A stretch of DNA of 7,936 nucleotides from positions 1-7,936 of the forward strand of contig JAUXBV010000131.1 in the NCBI GenBank assembly GCA_030619215.1, in the 5' to 3' direction. Below the pieces are notes generated by a model. The model saw only the letters and a program-made list of their open reading frames with translations. It ran no database searches and was not told the DNA's origin. The stretch's first letter is position 1. Each line of letters begins with the position of its first letter. The position numbers were made by a program, and so were the translations under genes. The DNA comes from Fibrobacterota bacterium. Lineage in GTDB: Bacteria; Fibrobacterota; Chitinivibrionia; Chitinivibrionales; JANQEN01. Shown piece after piece: positions 4,543-7,936 of the stretch.

Positions 4543-7206
4543 ATGTCTACCAAGGAAAAAAAGGAACCGAATAAAACTCTCACCCCCATGATGCGCCAGT
4601 ACAAGGCAATCAAGGATCAGAACCCTGATACGGTTCTGCTGTACCGTATGGGGGATTTTTATGAGATGTTTCATGAGGATGCAAAGATCGCCTCCGATGT
4701 TCTCGGCCTTACCCTCACCAGCAGAAACCACGGCGGAGCGGACAGGACTCCGCTTGCGGGATTTCCCCACCATGCGCTGGACCGGTACGCCAACCGCCTT
4801 GTACACGCGGGGCACAAGATTGCTATATGCGAACAGGTTGAAGACCCGAAAACAGCAAAGGGTATTGTTAAACGCGACATAATTGAAGTCATCACAGCAG
4901 GCACTGCAACGGAAGACAACTTTATTGATGAGAAAAGCAACAACTTCATTATTTCCGTGGTGTGTGATAACGACATTGCCGGCATGTCAATATGCGATCT
5001 GTCAACCGGCGAGTTCTCTCTGGAGGAAATCCCCTCCGGCCAGCTTGAAGAGGAGATTACCCGCATAGACCCTCAGGAGATCCTTATTCCTGACGGGGAG
5101 GAAAACGCCCTGTACGGCAAACTGAAGAAGCAGTTTCCAAGGATACTCTTTTCATGTTTTGACCCCTGGAAGTTCCATACAGACCATGCTGCCGATGTAC
5201 TGAAAAAACATTTTATGGTGGCCTCCCTGCAGGGAATGGGGCTCGAGGGTTACACCCCCGGGATTGGCGCTGCAGGCGCACTCCTTTCCTACCTGAAGAA
5301 GCAGAAGAAAAACGACCTTCGCCATATATCAACACTCAAACCGCGAAGTCTCGAGGAATTTGCCGAGCTTGATCCCGCAACCATACGCAACCTCGAACTC
5401 CTGCACCCTTTACAGGCCGGTGATACGGACGGGACGCTGATTTTTGTTCTGGATAAAACAAGCACCTCTATGGGCGCGCGCCTGCTGAAAAAATGGGTCA
5501 CGCACCCATTGAAAAATATAACTGAAATCAACCGGCGCCTTGATTGTGTCGAATGGCTTAAAAAAGATGTTTTTGTCAGGGGTGAGGTTGACCTCTTCCT
5601 CAGGGGCATTGCCGATATTGAACGGCTGATAGGCAGGATTACCTTTGAACGTGCAAACGCGCGTGACCTTAATGCATTAAAACAGTCTCTCAACACCTTT
5701 CCCTCTATTATAAAATGCCTTGCATCAACCCCCTGCAGCCGTATAAAAGGGATATGCACCTCTCTGGAAGGGTTTGAACCGGTCTGCAAACGCATCGAGG
5801 AGACAATCGTTGAATCACCCCCGCTATCCCTGCGCGAAGGCGGGCTTATAAAACTGGGCGTATCCGGGGAACTCGATGAAATTAAGGGTGCGGCAAAAAA
5901 CGGAAAGCAATGGATTGCGCGGCTGCAACAGACCGAAAGGGAACGTACCGGCATCTCCAAACTGAAAGTCAACTACAACAAAGTCTTCGGCTATTATATA
6001 GAAGTGTCGAAATCCAACCTGAGTGCGGTGCCGGAAGATTATATACGAAAACAGACACTGGTAAATGCAGAGCGCTTTATCACGCCGGAACTCAAGGACA
6101 TGGAGGCAAAGGTGCTTGGGGCAGAGGAGCGGCTCAGCACCATGGAATATAACATCTTCGTTAACCTGAGAAAAGAGATTGCCGGGGAGTGTGAGCGTAT
6201 TCAGAAAGCTGCCGAATCAATTGCTACCCTTGATGTATTTACCTCCCTGGCAAAGCTCGCGGCAAACAACCGCTATTGCAGACCCGTTCTCAACGATACC
6301 TGCGATATACACATAGGTGACGGCCGGCACCCTGTTGTGGAGCAGATGAATATGGGCGAGCAGTTTGTTCCCAATGATACGGACATGGTATACGATTCCT
6401 CCCAGATAATGCTTATTACCGGCCCGAATATGGCAGGAAAATCCACCTACCTCCGCCAGAACGCACTCATTGCCATAATGGCGCAAATGGGCTCATTCGT
6501 ACCGGCTGCCCATGCTGAAATAGGCATTATTGATAAATTCTTCACACGGGTCGGGGCATCCGACCGCCTTGCACGAGGTATGAGCACCTTTTTAGTTGAA
6601 ATGATCGAAGTTGCAAATATCCTGAATAATGCCACAAATAAAAGCATTGTCCTTCTCGATGAGGTAGGCAGGGGCACCTCAACATTCGACGGTATCAGTA
6701 TTGCCTGGGCCGTAGCTGAATTCCTGCATGAAACAGAGAACTGCCGCGCCCGAACACTCTTTGCAACCCATTACCACGAGCTTACCGAGCTTTCACTCCT
6801 CTTCCCGAGAATTAAAAACCTGCATATTAAAGTTAAAGAGTGGAACGACAAGATAATCTTTATCAGAAAAATAGACGAGGGAAGCTGCGACCACTCTTAC
6901 GGCATACAAGTAGCCAGACTCGCCGGTGTTCCAAAAAAGGTTATTATCAGGGCAAAGGAGATACTCTCCAATCTTGAGAATATGGAGCTGACCCCTGAGC
7001 ATAAGCCCGTCCTTGCCCGCCACCATAACGAAGAAGAAAAAGCAAAGCCCCAGACAGACCTTTTTGAGGGTATCCAGCTAAACCTTATTGATTCAGCAAA
7101 GATCGAAATAATCGAACAGCTTAAAAACATTGATATTAACTCAGTTACACCAATAGAAGCACTGAATTTACTCGCTGAGATAAGAAATAAGATCGATTTG
7201 AGTTAG
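4543..7206 (+). CDS. mutS: MutS, DNA mismatch-recognition ATPase
   Basis: MutS binds mispaired or looped bases and recruits MutL through an ATP-driven sliding clamp. The 887 residues are a full-length MutS1. Domain I begins at TPMMRQY and has the mismatch-reading motif in GDFYEMF, with Phe39 and Glu41 as the wedge and contact residues. The connector, lever and clamp domains follow to about residue 580, with GYYIEVSKSN and KQTLVNAERFITPELK in the clamp/lever part. The ATPase has Walker A GPNMAGKST (627-635), the signature around TRVGASDRLARGMSTFLVEM, Walker B VLLDEVGRGTST (Asp706, Glu707) and FATHYHEL (740-747, His743). QTDLF (837-841) fits a beta-clamp binding motif and is followed by the C-terminal multimerisation helices. 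The ATG has no evident Shine-Dalgarno, but an in-frame stop at 4528 and the need for domain I leave no better start. The promoter at 4371-4399 probably drives it. No mutL is present in the window. Confidence 0.97.
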   Translation: MSTKEKKEPNKTLTPMMRQYKAIKDQNPDTVLLYRMGDFYEMFHEDAKIASDVLGLTLTSRNHGGADRTPLAGFPHHALDRYANRLVHAGHKIAICEQVEDPKTAKGIVKRDIIEVITAGTATEDNFIDEKSNNFIISVVCDNDIAGMSICDLSTGEFSLEEIPSGQLEEEITRIDPQEILIPDGEENALYGKLKKQFPRILFSCFDPWKFHTDHAADVLKKHFMVASLQGMGLEGYTPGIGAAGALLSYLKKQKKNDLRHISTLKPRSLEEFAELDPATIRNLELLHPLQAGDTDGTLIFVLDKTSTSMGARLLKKWVTHPLKNITEINRRLDCVEWLKKDVFVRGEVDLFLRGIADIERLIGRITFERANARDLNALKQSLNTFPSIIKCLASTPCSRIKGICTSLEGFEPVCKRIEETIVESPPLSLREGGLIKLGVSGELDEIKGAAKNGKQWIARLQQTERERTGISKLKVNYNKVFGYYIEVSKSNLSAVPEDYIRKQTLVNAERFITPELKDMEAKVLGAEERLSTMEYNIFVNLRKEIAGECERIQKAAESIATLDVFTSLAKLAANNRYCRPVLNDTCDIHIGDGRHPVVEQMNMGEQFVPNDTDMVYDSSQIMLITGPNMAGKSTYLRQNALIAIMAQMGSFVPAAHAEIGIIDKFFTRVGASDRLARGMSTFLVEMIEVANILNNATNKSIVLLDEVGRGTSTFDGISIAWAVAEFLHETENCRARTLFATHYHELTELSLLFPRIKNLHIKVKEWNDKIIFIRKIDEGSCDHSYGIQVARLAGVPKKVIIRAKEILSNLENMELTPEHKPVLARHHNEEEKAKPQTDLFEGIQLNLIDSAKIEIIEQLKNIDINSVTPIEALNLLAEIRNKIDLS

Positions 7207-7234
7207 TTGAACTTTTTACTCTTTTAACAGGCAC

Positions 7235-7256
7235 ACAGCATTATATGTCTGTTTTT
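7235..7256 (+). terminator. possible intrinsic terminator after mutS
   Basis: ACAGCAT (7235-7241) can pair with ATG and CTGT (7245-7252, one bulged T) around a TAT loop. The right arm runs into five consecutive T (7252-7256). It begins 28 bp after the mutS stop. The stem is short and A/T-rich, so efficiency is doubtful. Confidence 0.4.
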
Positions 7257-7304
7257 GCTGAAAATCATTTCGTTTTTTTCGATAAAACTATATACTCACT
7301 GGTT

Positions 7305-7598
7305 ATGAATAAATACGATAAAGAGAAATGGTTTATGATCCTTGGAGTGGCACTGATAATTGCCATTATCTTTATTATCGACATCTTTCTACTCTCCTGG
7401 TTATTTAGAGCAGTTGGGGATGTAATATCTGAAGCAACGACTTGGAGATTTGGAGAAAGCACATTTTCACGCAATGCTGTAGTGGTGCTTGTAATAGATG
7501 TGCTGATATTCTGGCCGCTATTCAAGTTGTTAAGAGAATTAAGAGACCGAATATATTACCCAGAGTACTATGACAGGAAAAAAAAGAAGAGAAAATAA
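7305..7598 (+). CDS. small two-helix membrane protein of unknown function
   Basis: From the ATG at 7305 the product has 97 residues. A short charged start (MNKYDKEKW) leads to a hydrophobic helix (about 10-34), a polar loop with acidic and aromatic residues, a second helix (about 57-76, VVVLVIDVLIFWPLF), and a strongly basic tail (DRKKKKRK). The positive inside rule would place the tail in the cytoplasm. An in-frame ATG at 7245 would add 20 residues. That codon lies in the arm of the probable mutS terminator, and the added sequence spoils the typical membrane-protein start, so 7305 is preferred. Neither start has a convincing ribosome binding site. The family is not recognised. It follows mutS on the same strand but is probably transcribed separately, and a link to mismatch repair is not implied. 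Confidence 0.6.
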   Translation: MNKYDKEKWFMILGVALIIAIIFIIDIFLLSWLFRAVGDVISEATTWRFGESTFSRNAVVVLVIDVLIFWPLFKLLRELRDRIYYPEYYDRKKKKRK

Positions 7599-7657
7599 GC
7601 TACAATAAAAAGTTGTTTCTATAGAATCTATTGTTAGAACGAGAAGATGAGCATAAA

Positions 7658-7738
7658 ATGAAGATTAAAAAAAGTACTTTATTGTTTTCTAACATAGTTA
7701 TCATTTTAATTCTTATAACGTTCTTGAATGGATTATGA
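7658..7738 (+). CDS. possible 26-residue single-helix small protein
   Basis: The ORF encodes a basic start (MKIKKS) followed by one hydrophobic segment (IVIILILITF) and ends NGL. Its TGA overlaps the ATG of the next ORF as ATGA (7735-7738). A four-codon ORF (7647-7661, MSIK) overlaps its own ATG in the same manner. A purine-rich GAGAAG (7641-7646) lies 11 nt upstream. It may be a small membrane protein, a leader for the downstream gene, or chance in AT-rich DNA. Confidence 0.3.
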   Translation: MKIKKSTLLFSNIVIILILITFLNGL

Positions 7739-7936
7739 AAAAGAAATTTTACGAAAAAATTAAAGTAGATGAGACGAAAGAAAATTTGACTATGAAGAAA
7801 AATCAAGATATTGATGAACGTCCTGAAGTTCATCAATTATTTAAAAATTTGAAAGACAAATTGAATATACTTGAGAAGCTTTTAGAAACGTGCTGTAACC
7901 ATTGGGGATATGAAGATCCTCTCTATCGTTTCTATC
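7735..7936 (+). CDS. N-terminal part of an unidentified, probably soluble protein (3' truncated)
   Basis: The frame is open from the ATG at 7735 to the window end, 67 codons. The start is highly charged (MKKKFYEKIKVDETKEN). A predicted amphipathic helix follows (VHQLFKNLKDKLNILEKLLE), then CCNHWGYEDPLYRFY, whose dense aromatic and acidic pattern looks like a conserved motif rather than random sequence. I have a faint recollection of conserved hypothetical proteins with a WxYEDxxYRFYH motif but cannot name the family. An in-frame stop at 7690 and no other start make 7735 the first choice; Met20 (7792) is a fallback. No signal peptide is present. Base composition is clearly AT-rich relative to mutS, as in the whole 7600-7936 region, which suggests accessory DNA. 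Confidence 0.55.
   Translation, partial: MKKKFYEKIKVDETKENLTMKKNQDIDERPEVHQLFKNLKDKLNILEKLLETCCNHWGYEDPLYRFY

Noticed and set aside
5289..5972. A 227-codon minus-strand frame inside mutS
   Set aside because: It lies wholly antisense to a strongly conserved part of MutS and its Ser/Arg-rich product has no recognisable domain.
7600..7836. A 78-codon minus-strand frame rich in Phe/Ile/Leu
   Set aside because: The hydrophobic product is what the complement of Lys/Asn-rich AT-rich coding sequence gives; the + strand frame from 7735 with its motif is the better reading.

Overview
The window reads as a bacterial chromosome segment, probably Gram-negative and of moderate GC. The core genes are scpA, scpB and mutS. 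A divergent gene encodes a signal-peptide-bearing protein that looks like a periplasmic or outer-membrane protein. The MutS and ScpA/ScpB sequences are typical of the families but do not fix a phylum. An FCB-group or Fibrobacterota-like source is only a guess.

Layout. Positions 2-559 (+) hold the C-terminal part of an unrecognised multi-pass membrane protein cut by the window edge. It converges on a 343-codon exported protein (630-1661, -) of unknown function that has a near-consensus promoter and a strong ribosome binding site. The 214-bp divergent spacer (1662-1875) is AT-rich and contains nested inverted repeats. scpA (1876-2634, TTG start) and scpB (2641-3357) follow as a tight two-gene operon for the SMC condensin complex. 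A 172-bp palindrome-rich spacer then leads to a Bro-N/phage-antirepressor-type gene (3530-4384), an accessory gene lying between housekeeping genes. mutS (4543-7206) comes next. A consensus sigma70-type promoter overlaps the 3' end of the Bro-N gene and probably serves mutS. After a weak terminator-like hairpin come a small two-helix membrane protein (7305-7598), a possible 26-codon single-helix ORF (7658-7738), and the 5' part of an unidentified soluble protein (7735-end). This last stretch is clearly more AT-rich than the core genes.

How the genes relate. ScpA and ScpB are the kleisin and the kleisin-bound winged-helix partner of SMC in chromosome organisation. MutS starts mismatch repair. 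The Bro-N gene is probably a mobile-element-derived DNA-binding regulator. It carries a 15-bp palindrome in its own coding sequence, and nearly the same palindrome stands about 90 bp upstream of its start. I consider that pair, the 11-codon ATGA-coupled leader ORF and the promoter at the gene's end to be the most interesting structure here. No rRNA, tRNA, CRISPR array or complete insertion sequence was seen.
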